From Fonsecaea monophora (taxonomy: Eukaryota; Ascomycota; Eurotiomycetes; Chaetothyriales; Herpotrichiellaceae): a stretch of 64,000 nt of DNA. The stretch covers positions 62,001 through 126,000 of the forward strand of contig NW_019173981.1 of the NCBI RefSeq assembly GCF_001642475.1, read 5' to 3'. The position numbers and the translations under genes are program-made. Under the pieces are notes generated by a model, which searched no databases, was not told where the DNA came from, and was given only the letters and a program-made list of their open reading frames with translations. This document shows, in pieces, positions 10,151 through 22,326 of the stretch. Every line of letters starts with the position of its first letter. Within the stretch, counting starts at the first letter, position 1.

Positions 10151-11280
10151 ATTAAACTACCTGTTACCCCAATGCCCCTTCAGCACAAGGACATATGTAG
10201 GTACTCGTATGTGGGGTCCCACCACGGAGCAGGCGGGGGATCTTCTCTGACAAACGACAAACCTGAGCATGGGTCCAGGGTATTCGTACGGGTACTCAGT
10301 ACTATACTTAGAACTTAGTAACAAGTACCCATGAGTGGGTAGGTACCGAATAGTTAGTGCACACCTACGTACTGTACCTACGAGGTAGGTCGTAGTGCAT
10401 ATTCAGAGTTTACACTTGTCAACACCCACCCACAATGCCACGCGCACACCCACACACGCACACAAACGGACACGCAAGCCAGGGTTTCCCCAGCGCAATC
10501 AATGCGAGATTGCCTATCACCCTACCAACCTATCGAGTACCTCGTACAAACAGTGTAGTACCACCTCGAAGTCGGAAGCGAGCACAACCACGAGTCAGAA
10601 TCTCGCTTAGGCGCGAAGCCTTCTTTCCGTACCTACCTTTTGTTCCTAACAGGTAGATGGAGCGAGTAGGTAGCGAGTACGAGGTACTACAATTACGAAT
10701 ACCAGGAAAGAGTACCGTTGCCACTGTTCCACAGTACTTGATTTTTATCCTCGAATTCTCTCCAAGCACCTCCTTCTAGGTTCCCAGGTAGGCTACACTC
10801 TCGCATGGAACTACTGTAGGTACGAGCCGCCCTTGCGGGTTGGAGTGGATGACTAGAAAAGCCGTGGCATGCAGCTAAGCTGGTACTTGCAGATTTCTGC
10901 CAGGGCCAGGGCCTGGGCATTTTAGCCGCGGTACACGAGGTCTCGTACTCATCGAAGGATTCATTGTGCTTGTGCTCGGTAGGTAGGAGACACACTGGGG
11001 TCATGATAAGGCCTGCATACCTGCATACCTACGTCCATCTGTACCGAGTACTCCTACACAGACAAACACTGGTCTAGACAAAATAACTCATGTGCCAGTT
11101 CTCACAATTCGTAGATGACTTGAGCACTCAAGAAAAAAAGTGTGTATTTATGGTCAATAATGTGCGTTCATTCATTGCCCATCCCCCCTCGTCCTCATTA
11201 TATTATATAAATTGTTTGAGACTATGTTATCTTACGCGTAAATCTTTCATTTTTTGCTAGTTGATGTCTTCTTTTCCCCT

Positions 11281-12599
11281 TTATACTACAACCAGGATGG
11301 CCAGGCCCAGCAAAAGGACCAAGCCCATGTTGCTGGTGTGGCTACTGGCCGAGCTGTCCGTAAAGGTCGACGAGGGCGCAGAGGTCGTTGCGCTGGTCGC
11401 CACGGGGCCGGTGCTGCTGGGAGCACTCGTGATGGTCGCGGCCGCAGTCGCACTGCTGGATGCGCCACTGCTGGCGGTGGTCGTGAGGGGCGCCGAGTGA
11501 CCGCTCGACACGCCCGACCTGGAGGCTGTTGTGGTGCTGTTCAACGCGGTCGAATTGACGGCGGCGAAAGCAGGCGTCGACACGCTCGGACACGAGATGG
11601 ACTCGGTCGTCACCGACGCAAGTGTCACAACACCCGACGGCGTGCCGGTTCCGACAGTCGCATAGTCTTGCGCGGTACCACTGACATACGTGGCGATCGA
11701 GGTAGTAAAGTCCGAGTTGTCCGTGATCGAGGCGACCGACTTGATCCACGCAGCTGCTTCGTCCGAGTAGACGTTGTAATAGCCAAGGTGGGACGCGACG
11801 ATGCCGTTGGAGTTGTTGGCGCAGATGGGGTCAACCTGAGTACCGAAGAATGTCAGTGAAAAAAAATGATTACAGCGATTAAGCATGCTCTCCAAGACTC
11901 GTAGACAAAAGAGTCCAACAACAATTGGGCCTGTCACTCACATCCAGACACCAGTCACGAGTAATGGCCGCGTATGCGTCGAGAGCAGTCAACATGTCAC
12001 CGGACCGGGGGAAGAGACCGTCGCGCGAGGAACCATTGCCATAGTTGTAGGGCTGGTTGGCCGTATGGCGGGTATTTCCAAACGTGATGACCGCCGACAC
12101 TGAAATGTTCATGTTAGCATACAAGCCATATCCAAACAAAGCAACCACGCCATTACTCACATCGATTTCCGGGGCTGGTGGTAGGGTCCAATGGAGGAGT
12201 CGACGGCTGGATACATCCATTGAAAGACACGCCACCTCCACCACCGAGAATGTCAGTCACGATCTGTGCTCCCTGCGAGTATCCAGCCAGGATGAGCTTG
12301 GAGTTGGGGCATCGGTCGGCATAGGCAGTCATCTGCATGAAACCCGCAATCGTGCCATCGTAGGTCGTCTGACAGGACAAGTCGGTGTAGAGAGCCGAGT
12401 AGATGAGATCCTCGTAGCCGCAGTTGGCCACGTGGTCGCAGGTTGCGGCTACCAGATCACCCTGTCGTCCCGGGTAGGGCTCATTGTTGCCACGGGCGAG
12501 AAAGAAATGCACATCCTCGCAGGGTGTGCAGACTTGTGCAAGCACCTTTGACGCCGACCAGAGCGAGAGAATGGCGCAGGACGCCGCAAAGGAAACCAT
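11281..12599 (-). CDS. Secreted cutinase-family (CE5) esterase with Ser/Thr stalk and GPI-type tail
   Basis: Exons 12161-12599, 11942-12099 and 11281-11835, giving 383 aa; the introns (61 and 106 bp) have GTGAGT donors. The start at 12599 gives a clear signal peptide (residues 1-21); an upstream in-frame ATG at 12728 would bury it. The catalytic Ser is in G-Y-S108-Q-G. The Asp is at D-P-I-C at the start of exon 3, followed by the His in S-H-L-G-Y; this is the CE5 Ser-Asp-His order. Several cysteines fit disulfides. After about residue 250 the protein is a Ser/Thr/Ala-rich stalk ending in a hydrophobic segment without a basic tail, as expected for GPI attachment. Likely substrates are cutin-like polyesters or acetylated polysaccharide at the cell surface. 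Confidence 0.9.
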
Positions 12600-13939
12600 G
12601 ATTGCCAAAAGCAAGAAAGATTGCAGAAACGACTGTTTATTACTGAGGTTGCTAGAGATGCAATTAAGAGAGAGAGCAACAACATTGAAAAGCAGTAGGA
12701 ACCGGACAAGATAAGGGAACTCACTCATTGGAGCTGGTACTTGGCCGGCGGACGGCGTCGAGGGATCGTGGCCGCGCTAAGTTTTTGGTCAAATGCCCAA
12801 CTTCTGAGACACTGTGGGACCTCGATCGTGCGGTCTTCTAGAGGCTTGACAGATTCGACACGGCAGAAGCGGATGGTCTCGCTTGCGTCGCTTGCGAGCT
12901 TGTTGTTGGTCCCTGTTGGGCCCGTGGTTGGGGCGGATTTTTCTAGCGGTCGATTTACCTCATCGCCGGCTTTCCCGAGCCCATTCTCCGCTTTGTTTTG
13001 TCTTTTTGCCTTTGTGCCTCTCATGATGGGTATTTTGAAGAAACACAGCGCGGTATCCTGCCGAATGAGGATCTTCCGCAGTTTTGTCCTCACCTTTTCT
13101 TTCTCTTCCAATAATGGTATGATTCATCGACATCATCACAAGTGCGTCTATTGACTGTGCCTGTGGCGGCGGCAAATTCTAAAACAGCAAATGCGATTTT
13201 CTTGTTCGCGGTGACAAGTTTCTTGTGCGGGGGGTGTCTCGCCCAGATCCGCCCTCAGTATGGTCTTATAGATATCGTCACTGCGATTGCTCCTAGGCTA
13301 GCAAGCAATGCCTCGACACAGCACCTCCATTGCACTCACCGAGCTGTCTGCTTGACCGTCGCCGTGCCCTAGCCAAGTTACAGCGAGGACCGATAAACCT
13401 CCTTCGGTACAAAAGCATCGGACGATCGTGGAACGAGTCTGTTTGTCAACAAGAGGAGGATCTGCTGGTCAATACATGATAAGATGAACCCAGGATCGTT
13501 CACGCGAGAGTTCCTGTACCTGCGTGGACAGGTTCACAATGGCAAACGGGCGCATGCGAAGTGACAAGAATGAAAGACTTGGCGAGATTGTACCGAGTAC
13601 AGTCAAGAGCTCCCAACACTAGAGAACAGACCACCCCCAGAAAATACTTTAGACATATTCAGGGCAAGCTGTACGCTGTTGGATCTCTCGGTCTGCTGGT
13701 GCTATAGCTATGCTTGACTTTGACTTGTCTCATGGACTCTCATCTCCTTGGAACGCAACGCACCCAATTTTCCCTTAGCCGCCGCATTGCGCAAATGGTC
13801 TCGAAAGTGTTCTCGAAAGTGTTGGACCAGCGCACTGTGGCATTTGGGCCCTATCCATCCACCTTGTACCGAGCGGTGTGATAACAATACTACACGGCTG
13901 TGGTAAATCGAACAGGCCCATCATTTACAAGTCCCAGCT
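12600..13939. other. Intergenic, no supported gene
   Basis: 1.3 kb between the cutinase and the dioxygenase, both on the minus strand. Overlapping short ORFs on both strands at 12725-13180 look like random open frames. Confidence 0.4.
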
Positions 13940-15238
13940 CTAAGCCGCCTCATCCTCGATTTCTAGGTTTCCAATCTTAAACTTCTTCCCGCGCATGTCG
14001 GCATAGTCCGTGTGGTTGTGATAATTCTTGACCCTTTCTCTGACATATTGCAGACCCGTAATCGGCGCGGCGTCCTCCTGGTCCTCCCTTACTAAACCCA
14101 TTCGCTTTAGCAAAGGCGACGCGACGGGCTTGATGTCGACATTGTCCCCAGGCCTGACAAAGTAGAACAGGCCCAACCGGTCAACGTGCGTCTGGTCGGG
14201 CGGGGGTCGAATCACTCTGTGCGTGGTGGACTTGAAGTACCCGGCAGACCAGAAGTCGAGTGTGTCGCCCACGTTACAGATGATGCCGTTGTCCACCGGC
14301 GGCACGTACTTCCACTCCCCAGACTGCGTCTTGATCTGCAAGCCCGCGACGTTCTGACTCCAGAGCAGCGTCAGGGACCCAAAGTCCGTGTGAGCGCGAC
14401 TCCACGTGTTCTCGACCAGGGCGTCTTCCTCGACGGACCGGGGATGGTAGGTCATGTACCTCAGGTGGTCTTCGCTGGGTGAATCGTATTCGTGCTTGGA
14501 CGAGAAATAGTCTTCGGGCAATTCAAGAATGATGGAGAAGAGAGTGAAGATCTTGCTGGCGATGCTCAATGCTTTCTAAGGGCGAGACGTGTCAGAAGTC
14601 TTTACATCCACTGCGGGTTCTTTAGACCTGGCTCACACGAGAAAAGTCCTCAATCTCCGTTCTGTACGTGTCGAAGAACGGATGCCGCGCTTCGTTGGCG
14701 TACTGGGGGATGAATTTCGCCAGGTTGAACGACTCGACAATGTCTTTGACCTCGGTGGACATGATCTTCTTCTCATATGGCTGAAGGCGTCGTTTAGCTC
14801 TAGTCAATGTGGATGGATGGACTGTTCACCTTACAGCACGGTACCCGAAATAGTTCCCCACGGAGAAATCACACTTGTATTCGGGTTTGTCCTTTTCTTC
14901 AGCGGGAAGATCGAAAAAAGCCTGTCCAATGTTATATTGTCGTTGGACCTCTTCCTCGCTGAGTCCTGTGCCCGTCACGCTGAAGAAGCCCGTCTCGTGC
15001 ACCTACATACATTATACATCACACACGGTTAAGAGTCGTCGGAAAACCAGGAGTCCAAACTTACAGCCTTCCTCAACTGTTCCGCGAGCCGTTGCTTCTC
15101 GCCCGGCTCATCGTACCTTGACAGGTCAATGACTTGGATATCCGCCCAGGGCAGCTGGAACGCGGTCTTGGCAGGGCGCTGCCATTTCCGGAGCGGTGGC
15201 GCCGGCGCCGGGTCGTTGGCGATTACGGCGGAAGGCAT
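13940..15238 (-). CDS. 2-oxoglutarate/Fe(II) dioxygenase, isopenicillin-N-synthase-like
   Basis: Four exons: 15065-15238, 14835-15002, 14637-14780 and 13940-14575; introns of 54-62 bp, all in phase 0; 373 aa, the usual family size. The N-terminal DIOX_N half includes the motif around V-H-E-T-G-F-F. The Fe(II) facial triad is H224-x-D226 (A-H-T-D-F-G) and H281 (T-T-H-R-V); R295 (D-R-L-G) takes the place of the 2OG-binding Arg, although the usual R-x-S is R-L-G here. The family hydroxylates, desaturates or ring-closes small molecules using 2OG and O2. It is the left edge of the metabolic region, with an SDR and a Zn2Cys6 regulator next on the same strand. The substrate is unknown. Confidence 0.9.
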
Positions 15239-16327
15239 GGTTTCGCGGCTTTAAAAGTTTCGAGTCCCTCGCACGGAACTTTTCTCTCATGAACATATAT
15301 TTCACCACCCCAGATTCGGCGAGCGTGATATTATTGTCACCGTTATTCCTCTCCATGATGTACTTGTATGTAGTTGCAAGAAGGTATCCAGAACCCGCGA
15401 TCACGCAATCCGAGCCTGGTATGATGTCGACTTGCCCCACACAAAGTCATTGGTCTGCCATGGCCTGCTCAACCCCAGGTCGACTTGGTTGTCGATCAAC
15501 TCAAGCATTTTTACGAAGGAAAACGGGGAGATCTCCGATACGAGGACGAGGGGTATATATCGATCTGTTGGCTGACTGAAATATCTCAACATAGCATGTT
15601 GGAAAACCCCCCAATCTCGTTCTATACGAGGTATGGACACAGCCAGTGCGGACATAATGTAACTGTCTGATGAGACTCAGTCTCAATTCTCTCAGTGCTG
15701 TTGTCACAATGCATCTATCTCATGGGCAACATATTACGGAGTTACTAAAAGCAATACAACAACCCAGTGTGCCCGAGGTTTATGTGAACCCAGAGGATTC
15801 AAGGTTTACCCGGTTTCCCAATTTACGAGTAACAGAGTATCTGCCGTCGGTTTACATCCTGCCGTTATTCTCCACATATCCCAAGTCGAGCCTGGTGGTG
15901 GAGTTTCTCGTCTTGTCTATTGAAAAACATAAACGCCTAGTTGAGTGTGGAGCAGTTGGTGATAAATGCTGGAGTGACCAAATCCGGCTAGCCTGGTTAC
16001 TTTCCCACCTGCATACATTGGTCACGAACAAGTAATAGTTCGATACGCATAGCCTCGCTAGGTAGATAGGGCAATAACTCTCAAGGCAGAAACGTCACAC
16101 ATTTCGAGACTCCGGATTCATGTTCGACATCTTTTTAACACAGAAGAGTAGACACCCTCGGCAACCGATCAGAGGCCTTTTTGGTCAGGATTCCGTCCGA
16201 AACGATATAGTACCCCCAAACCATATTATAGCCACCCACAGCCTGACTAGAACTTTTGGGAGACTCAAAATGTAAGGTCGGGTGCCTTTTCGGTATTTCT
16301 CTGCTTCTCCTGTCTGTGGCTTCGGGC
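15239..16327. other. Intergenic, nothing recognised
   Basis: 1.1 kb upstream of the dioxygenase. A minus-strand open stretch near 15401-15655 shows no family signature, and the rest is AT-rich. Confidence 0.4.
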
Positions 16328-17404
16328 TCAATACTTACTACTCGGTGTAAAGATGTCCTCTTTTTGCCCTCGAGCGTCAGCAACACTCACACACACACGG
16401 CTCCCGGGCATACTCAGCGAAACGCGATAGAATTGCAAAAAAACTCACCTAGAATCTTCTTCTCTTCCGGCGTCATGCTCAAGCGCGGATCATTGCCCAT
16501 GATGTCCTTCAGATGGCGCTGGTACCCGCTCTCGACCTCGCGGTACTTGCCGCCATTGATGAAGATGGTGCTGCCGTTGTAGTCGTCGTTGGCGCACAGA
16601 TATACCGCCGCCAGGGCACACTCGTCGCTGGTGTTCATGGGGATGACGCCGCTGTTCCACAGCTTGGGCACCAGGTCCGGCAGGGTCCGCAGGGCGGGCG
16701 TGTCGGTGATGCCCGGCGCGATGCTATTGATGCGGATGTTCCACGTCGCCGTTAGCGGGCGCAGCGCCCGCATGAGCCCGACCATTCCATGCTTGGCCGC
16801 CCCATACACGGGTATGCTCTCGGCGACGTACCCGGCCCGCGACACGGTCGACACGATCACGCCCCCCTGCGGCTGCTGCCGCCGCATGTAGTGCATCGCC
16901 AGCTTGACCGTGTACATCTGCCCGATGAGCGTGACGTGCAGGCACTCGAAGCGCGGCTTGACCGGGTCGCCGTGCTCGTCGACCGTGTCGAAGAAGTCGC
17001 CCTTGTCGCCGATCCCGGCGTTGGGGATCACAATGTCGATCCGGCCCCAGTCGCTGACCGCGCGCTTGAACAGCGCCATCAGGTCCTCCCACCGGCTCGT
17101 GTCGGTCTGCATGAATCCCACGCCCGCCACGGCTTCTCTCAGAGGTTGCACATCCCCGACCAAGACCTTGACACCCGACGCGACCAGTTTCTGGACGATG
17201 CTGAGTCCGATCCCCGAAGAGCCACCCGTGACAACGGCCGTCTTCCCGCGAAGCTTGTCGCCTTTTGTTTTGTTTCGACATCTCGTGTTAGCTGTGTGGA
17301 CATGATAGCACTGGATCGACAATAGACTGATCCCCCCTCACGGCGAAGTGAAGAAAGGGTATTTACTCACCTATATCGGCGTCCGTGATATTGAGGTCCG
17401 TCAT
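16328..17404 (-). CDS. Short-chain dehydrogenase/reductase (SDR-1)
   Basis: Exons 17371-17404, 16449-17261 and 16328-16359, giving 292 aa. The first exon is only 34 nt and restores an ATG, since the main ORF opens at a TTG inside the intron (17262-17370). The last intron (16360-16448) and the 10-codon last exon are the least certain parts. The cofactor motif is T23-G-G-S-S-G-I-G, followed by N-A-G-I-G, a Ser in S-T-V-S-R-A-G-Y and the catalytic Y-G-A-A-K. This is a classical SDR, oxidising a secondary alcohol or reducing a ketone with NAD(P). It lies between the dioxygenase and the Zn2Cys6 regulator on one strand, so it probably acts on the same intermediate set. Confidence 0.88.
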
Positions 17405-17842
17405 CGTCCGTGGTCGACCTCACAGTCTTGTCACCTGTTCACTTGTGGCGATTCCTTTCTTTGTCCCGGTGAGCCTCCAAAATCCAGGGAGATTTCCCCT
17501 CTACCCATATGGGATTCCTCATTCTTGTATTCCCCGCTTTCCGGGGGGAGACAAGTCGATCCCCTGGTGATACCAAAACAGCCAGCTTCGACCTCGGGCC
17601 GAATTGGATCTATTCTGGAGGGTTTCGGATCTACCGAGACACGAATTTGGACGATTTGGACTCGAGGCTCGGTACGTTGGCCAAGGAAATGCTTCCCAGT
17701 TTATATTAGTGCTCAGTCTGACAGGAGAGACGCCGTGGAAGAACAATGTATATGTTATTATGTTCATGTCCATCTTGGCCGCTCGAAATTAGTCCCTCAT
17801 CCCATCCAGGTGTCAGTTCGATAATGCCAACAGCAGCAAAAT
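17405..17842. other. Short intergenic, SDR-1 upstream region
   Basis: 438 bp between the regulator stop and the SDR-1 start, both on the minus strand. No gene; it should hold the SDR-1 promoter. No paired CGG motif stood out. Confidence 0.4.
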
Positions 17843-20227
17843 CTATGCCCATGTGTAGCCGTTGAGATCAAAATCTATTAAAGCATGTCCCGCAAAACCA
17901 AAATCTTCTTCCAAATTCCATTCGTATGAAACTGGGGCTGGGTAGCCACTGGAAGCATTGCGATCCTCTACCCCAGTATTGTTGATCTCCATTGTGCTCC
18001 CTGATAACGATTGATGGTCTATCCCACACCTGTCCTCCAAGTGAGCGCTTGTCAGTGTCAAAGTAGAAGGCTGTGCATAGCCGGAGTTCAATGCCGGCCC
18101 TGAGCGAGATGGTCGAGTTTGAAACCCGGATCTCGCGTCCTGCATTTTGGTTACAACCTCACGCATGCTCGGAGCCATGTCGGCAAGCATGTTGGAGACT
18201 TTGATGCACATATCCAACTTGTGGAGGTTGGTCTTGCGCGTGCTTGCGTCGCTACTGTTGGCATCGCGGAAGAAGGTTGAGGCGGCTAGGCAGATATTGA
18301 TCAGGGCAGAGGGAGGTAGGAACATCGCCAGTCCGCAGTCAATGACACCTTCCAGGATCTCAGCTGTTTCGTTTGCCGCCTGTCGCAGAAAGCACCGGCT
18401 GTAGTCGGTGGGTGGACAGCGGTCAGTGACGGAGTCGGGGCTAATGTGCTCTGAGATATCATCCACCAGCATACCGTCCCGATGAACAAGAAAATGTGCA
18501 GCGCAGTATATCAGCTCCACCGCACACACGGCCCATGTGACACTGCGGGGAGTGCTGCCCATACTGTCTTGAAGCAGATTCTTGCTGTTGAGCTCGATGG
18601 GAATGTCTGACCGCCAGCGGTAGAGTTCTTGGACCATGTACTGTCTCAAAAATGGCAAGGGGTTGGCGCATTGCTGACCATCCCAAGGAGAAAGATCCTC
18701 GTGGATGTTGCGCATGATCCGATAGATATGCCAGCATAGCTTCGCCTTCAAGATACAGACTGTCGCGAGCGCTGGGGAAAGCGCTTCGAGTCTTTGTTGG
18801 GATTGATGGGATTGAGGAACCACGCTTTCAACCCCGAGGGCTCCTGTGTCCTCCAAACCAAAATCGCTCATGGTCAACATGGGTGTACCGAATGGCCACA
18901 CGCGTGGTGGCTGGCCTATGGACATGCACAGGTCGCATTCTTTCATGAGAATACTCCACCACAGTATCCGGCGAAGATTCCGCTTCCGCTGTGGCTTGGA
19001 TGGTTTCAATGGACTGACATGCTCTGCTCGATGTAATTTCAGAATATGGGCCTGAGAAATAGCAGTTCCGAGCCAATATGTGGCGTCCTTCAGGTTACTC
19101 CTGCTGGCCCATCCGATGAGAAAGAGCGATGCTTGACAGATGGTGATGCGATCCTTCTCCGTCTCCAACTCGAAGAGTATCTGGTCCACATGTCAGATTC
19201 TGCGACAAGGTGGCATGTTCGGTGGTCTCACCTTTGCCTTTTCATAGAACGTCTGTCTGGCCGTGGTCTTGCTCATGTACGCTTGCCGGAGAATAATCTC
19301 ATTCTCAACGGCTCCCACGCCAGCGAACATGACGGCATGGAAAAGGAGCAACGACACTCTCTGTCCGGGCTTCTCGCCTAGTACTGCGCCTCGAAACGCC
19401 GGGAGATCTATGACGGGCAGAAGCGGATGCACAAACTCGGCGAACCTGTCCATGATCACGCGTTGAAGCTGCGGTGGTGGCAAGACAAATACCGACTTCT
19501 GCCGCAAGAATTCCAGGTCGTTGGGAGTGCGCACAGGGAATGCCTCTATAAAGTCCGGCAAGGCTGTGTGCCAGCCTGAACCGCCCTGATGGAGGGGCGG
19601 TGGCGTAGACGGAGCTGAAATCAGACCATCGTCTCTGTCGACCGTGCTTTCATCTTGACCAGCAGTGTCATTCGTGATCGGAAGGTCCGGCTGCTCTGTC
19701 AAAGACAGTAGAAAGCCGTGAGACACGGGAGCCTTGGGTGCAGCATCCCCTTGACCCACTATAGGCTGTTGCAAGCTGTTGAGAGCTGGATCTGGTTGAA
19801 CACTGTCTCGTTCTTCCCAATCGTTGGCCGAGTGCCGTACCTCTTCAGGTGTATCGGGGAGGCGTTCGATCATGAATACTCCTTCTCCGATCTTCGCATG
19901 TCGATGATTTGATCCAGGAGCCAGTGAAGCATGCAGGGCATGGCGGTCGCTGGTTCTGTGGCCGCGCCGCCTGCACTTGATGACTCGGCATTCTGCCCCA
20001 TCCAGCAGACAGTTGGTGCAATAGCCTGCCTTGTGGGTAACATCACATCTGACCTTGCGCGAGCGGCAGCGAAGGCATGCCTGGGTCGCTCGACGGTGAA
20101 TAACTGCTTTGTTCGAGCGCGATCGTACCCCGGTCGCCTCTGTCGCCGGCCTGTGTGAGCCAGTTCTCTGTTGATCCGAAGTCGACAACGGTGATGAGGT
20201 CGTGGGTGGTGATTCTCCTGGATGCAT
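17843..20227 (-). CDS. Zn2Cys6 transcription factor with fungal-specific TF domain (TF-1)
   Basis: Exons 19232-20227 and 17843-19180, separated by a 51-bp intron; 777 aa. The binuclear cluster is complete: C51-x2-C54-x6-C61-x8-C70-x2-C73-x6-C80, preceded and followed by basic residues. A Ser/Pro-rich linker leads to a Fungal_trans body that starts near residue 270 with F-V-H-P-L-L-P-V-I-D and contains the W-x-x-L-x-x-A-I-x-x-A-H pattern around the exon junction. Such proteins bind CGG half-sites and regulate nearby pathway genes. Its position beside SDR-1 and the dioxygenase suggests local control of the left block. The start is the first ATG and no upstream exon is needed. Confidence 0.92.
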
Positions 20228-22326
20228 GACGGTCAGGTTGGCATTCGAAGTCCCAAGCTCGGAAAGCTATCAAGCTTTAGACCTCTTTTTCAAGAGAGGG
20301 ACATTACAATGTCGATAGTTCGAGTTATCCTCGGGTTACTTCCAGTTTTACGCCACCGTGGGGGAATGCGGGGGCCTCTCGGGTACAAACAAGCAGCCAA
20401 TTCCACCGGAAAAATGGAGAAATGCATACCTAATCCGGCTAGCGTGCCTCGTCTGCCTGGGGACCCACTTGAATACAGCCAATCAAACACATTTCGAGTG
20501 GATGCAGCTTCGCTGAGGCGAGGCTGCCAGGCTACATACATGCTTCTGACTATGATATGTTAGGAGCTACTTGGTGGCTTGGGCTGTGGATTTGACCCTA
20601 GACTAGAAAATCTCGCGAAACTAGGACTTCCACTCTGAGCCTCACGGGGTGAATTGCTCTCGTCGAAGTACAAGATAAATTCCACCTAGGGGTAGACCTT
20701 CAAATGAAACAAATTTAACAGCTATAAGCAACTTGGCAGGCAATCTTGATAGTGTGGGTCTGCCCTTTCATATTTGCCGGCCTTGGCTCCTGGTAGGAGA
20801 AGCTTGTCCTTCTTGCCCTCTTCTTACCACTGATACTTCGGTAAGAGGCAATATCAATATTCAGATCGACCTCCTGACTACTTCTTCACAGTCTTGTGGC
20901 TTGGACTTTCTGTCTCAGATAATGCCAGCCCTTGACCCTTGCGACTCGTCTCCCGTATGGGCTGGCCGACACCATCTTCGGTTCACATAGGCTGCTATGA
21001 ATGTTGGACGATCCGTAGTCGCTTTGATGGTTTGCTCCCAATTGCGAACGGAGAAGCGGGTGTAGTTCTTCAAGGTCAGGATCGCAAGCCCTTCGATCCT
21101 CCTTAGATGTTGCATGGCAGAAGGATCCGTGACGCCGACGTGGTGCGCGAGGAGTGGCTTCTGGAACGGACTTTCTGAGGGGAATCGCGAGGACGAGGCC
21201 TAGAGATGCGCCAGCGGCGAACGGAAGACCTGCACAAGCCATTCAATCCATCCAACTTGCTCAAACTGTGCAACGAAATGACCATAGAGCGAATCCAAGT
21301 CATCCAAAAGGTGTGGGTTAAAGAGTGTATCGCTGCGGGTGGCCATTACGAAGGGTCTCGGGACGAAGATGCCCTCGGCTATCTGAATTCCCAAAGGAGC
21401 AAAGCAATGCCGACACCTAGCGCATCTGGACCGCGGAACTCATAGTGAACTGTATCCAGGCTCCGGTCGCGTACATGTGACCCAGAAAGCGATGCGGAGA
21501 CTCAATCGAGCCTCGGCGCTCCGTTCAAGGGGCCCATGCTAGAAACGATGAATGCACGGGGTTGGCTTCCTAGTAATTAGGGCATTCATAATAAGCTCTT
21601 GTTCCAAGATCTCTAGAGGATATTTGGAATCGCACTTATCGATGCTCATGTACTGCGTCAGATTCTAGTATGATATGCATCAAATGAAACCCATACAGAA
21701 CGACAAGGACATTCTTGAGCCTTGCTAAAGCGAAGGTCTTTATTATTGTTGTTGAGCGTGGACGAGTATGGGCTGGAAAGGATTTGTCCGTTCTGAAGAA
21801 GAGCATCAGCGAATGCAACAGCCTAATCTCACACCGGATCTAGTGTAGCATACGCTATCGCTACATAAGACACCATTACGGCTGGGAATAGCTCCTTGCT
21901 AGTTGGGTTGATGGAGAATACCAGGAGGGCGGAATTGGTCGATATCACCTGCCAATCATGGGACGTTGGCTGTCCTTTCTGGATGATGTGGGTCTGCGTG
22001 TCCAAGGACAAGTGATTAGTATAGCATTCACTGTGCTGAGCCATGGCGGCTCCGGTATTGCAGCAAGATGTTGATACTGGGATGTGCAGCTGTTCACCAT
22101 GTAGGCGGCAATGTCTGGGTAAGCTGGATTCACGGCCTCCGGAATTAGTGTGAATAGCTACTGGAACCATATCGGACGAAATGGTTATGTTGATGTTTTG
22201 CCCGAATTGCCGAGCATCCGCCCAAGTTGGTTCAAGTTGGTTCGCATTGGTGGCAGGGTGCGTTAGATATCTGCAGCGCATGAGGGTCATCGTATTTACA
22301 AACAATAAAACGTGCATCAGCGCATC
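20228..22326. other. 2.1-kb spacer with gene relics
   Basis: No intact gene. Apart from the relic annotated at 20914-21394, minus-strand open stretches at 21829-22317 (e.g. around I-N-I-T-I-S-S-D-M-V) look like diverged protein sequence in two frames, but no family could be assigned. Confidence 0.35.
20914..21394 (-). pseudogene. Unidentified gene relic, one in-frame stop
   Basis: A minus-strand frame reads about 155 codons of plausible globular protein, including L-L-D-D-L-D-S-L-Y-G-H-F and L-K-N-Y-T-R-F-S-V-R-N-W-E, interrupted by one in-frame TAG near 21198. I do not recognise the family. Beginning and end are undefined, so it may be the middle of a decayed multi-exon gene. It could also be chance; confidence is low. 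Confidence 0.3.

Larger units (their letters stand above)
8028..11280. other. 3.2-kb gene-free, repeat-rich spacer
   Basis: No ORF here has convincing coding character. It holds an A17 tract (8428-8444), a TACC array (8510-8526), a 7-bp tandem repeat (10111-10150), and from about 10180 to 11060 an unusual density of GGTA/TACC and GTAC words. Long non-coding transcripts or a degraded transposon cannot be excluded. Confidence 0.5.

Noticed and set aside
12725..13154. Overlapping ORFs on both strands upstream of the cutinase
   Set aside because: Neither has a domain, splice context or codon pattern like the real genes.
16789..17325. ORF antisense to SDR-1
   Set aside because: The opposite strand carries an unmistakable SDR with all motifs; this frame is a GC-driven shadow.
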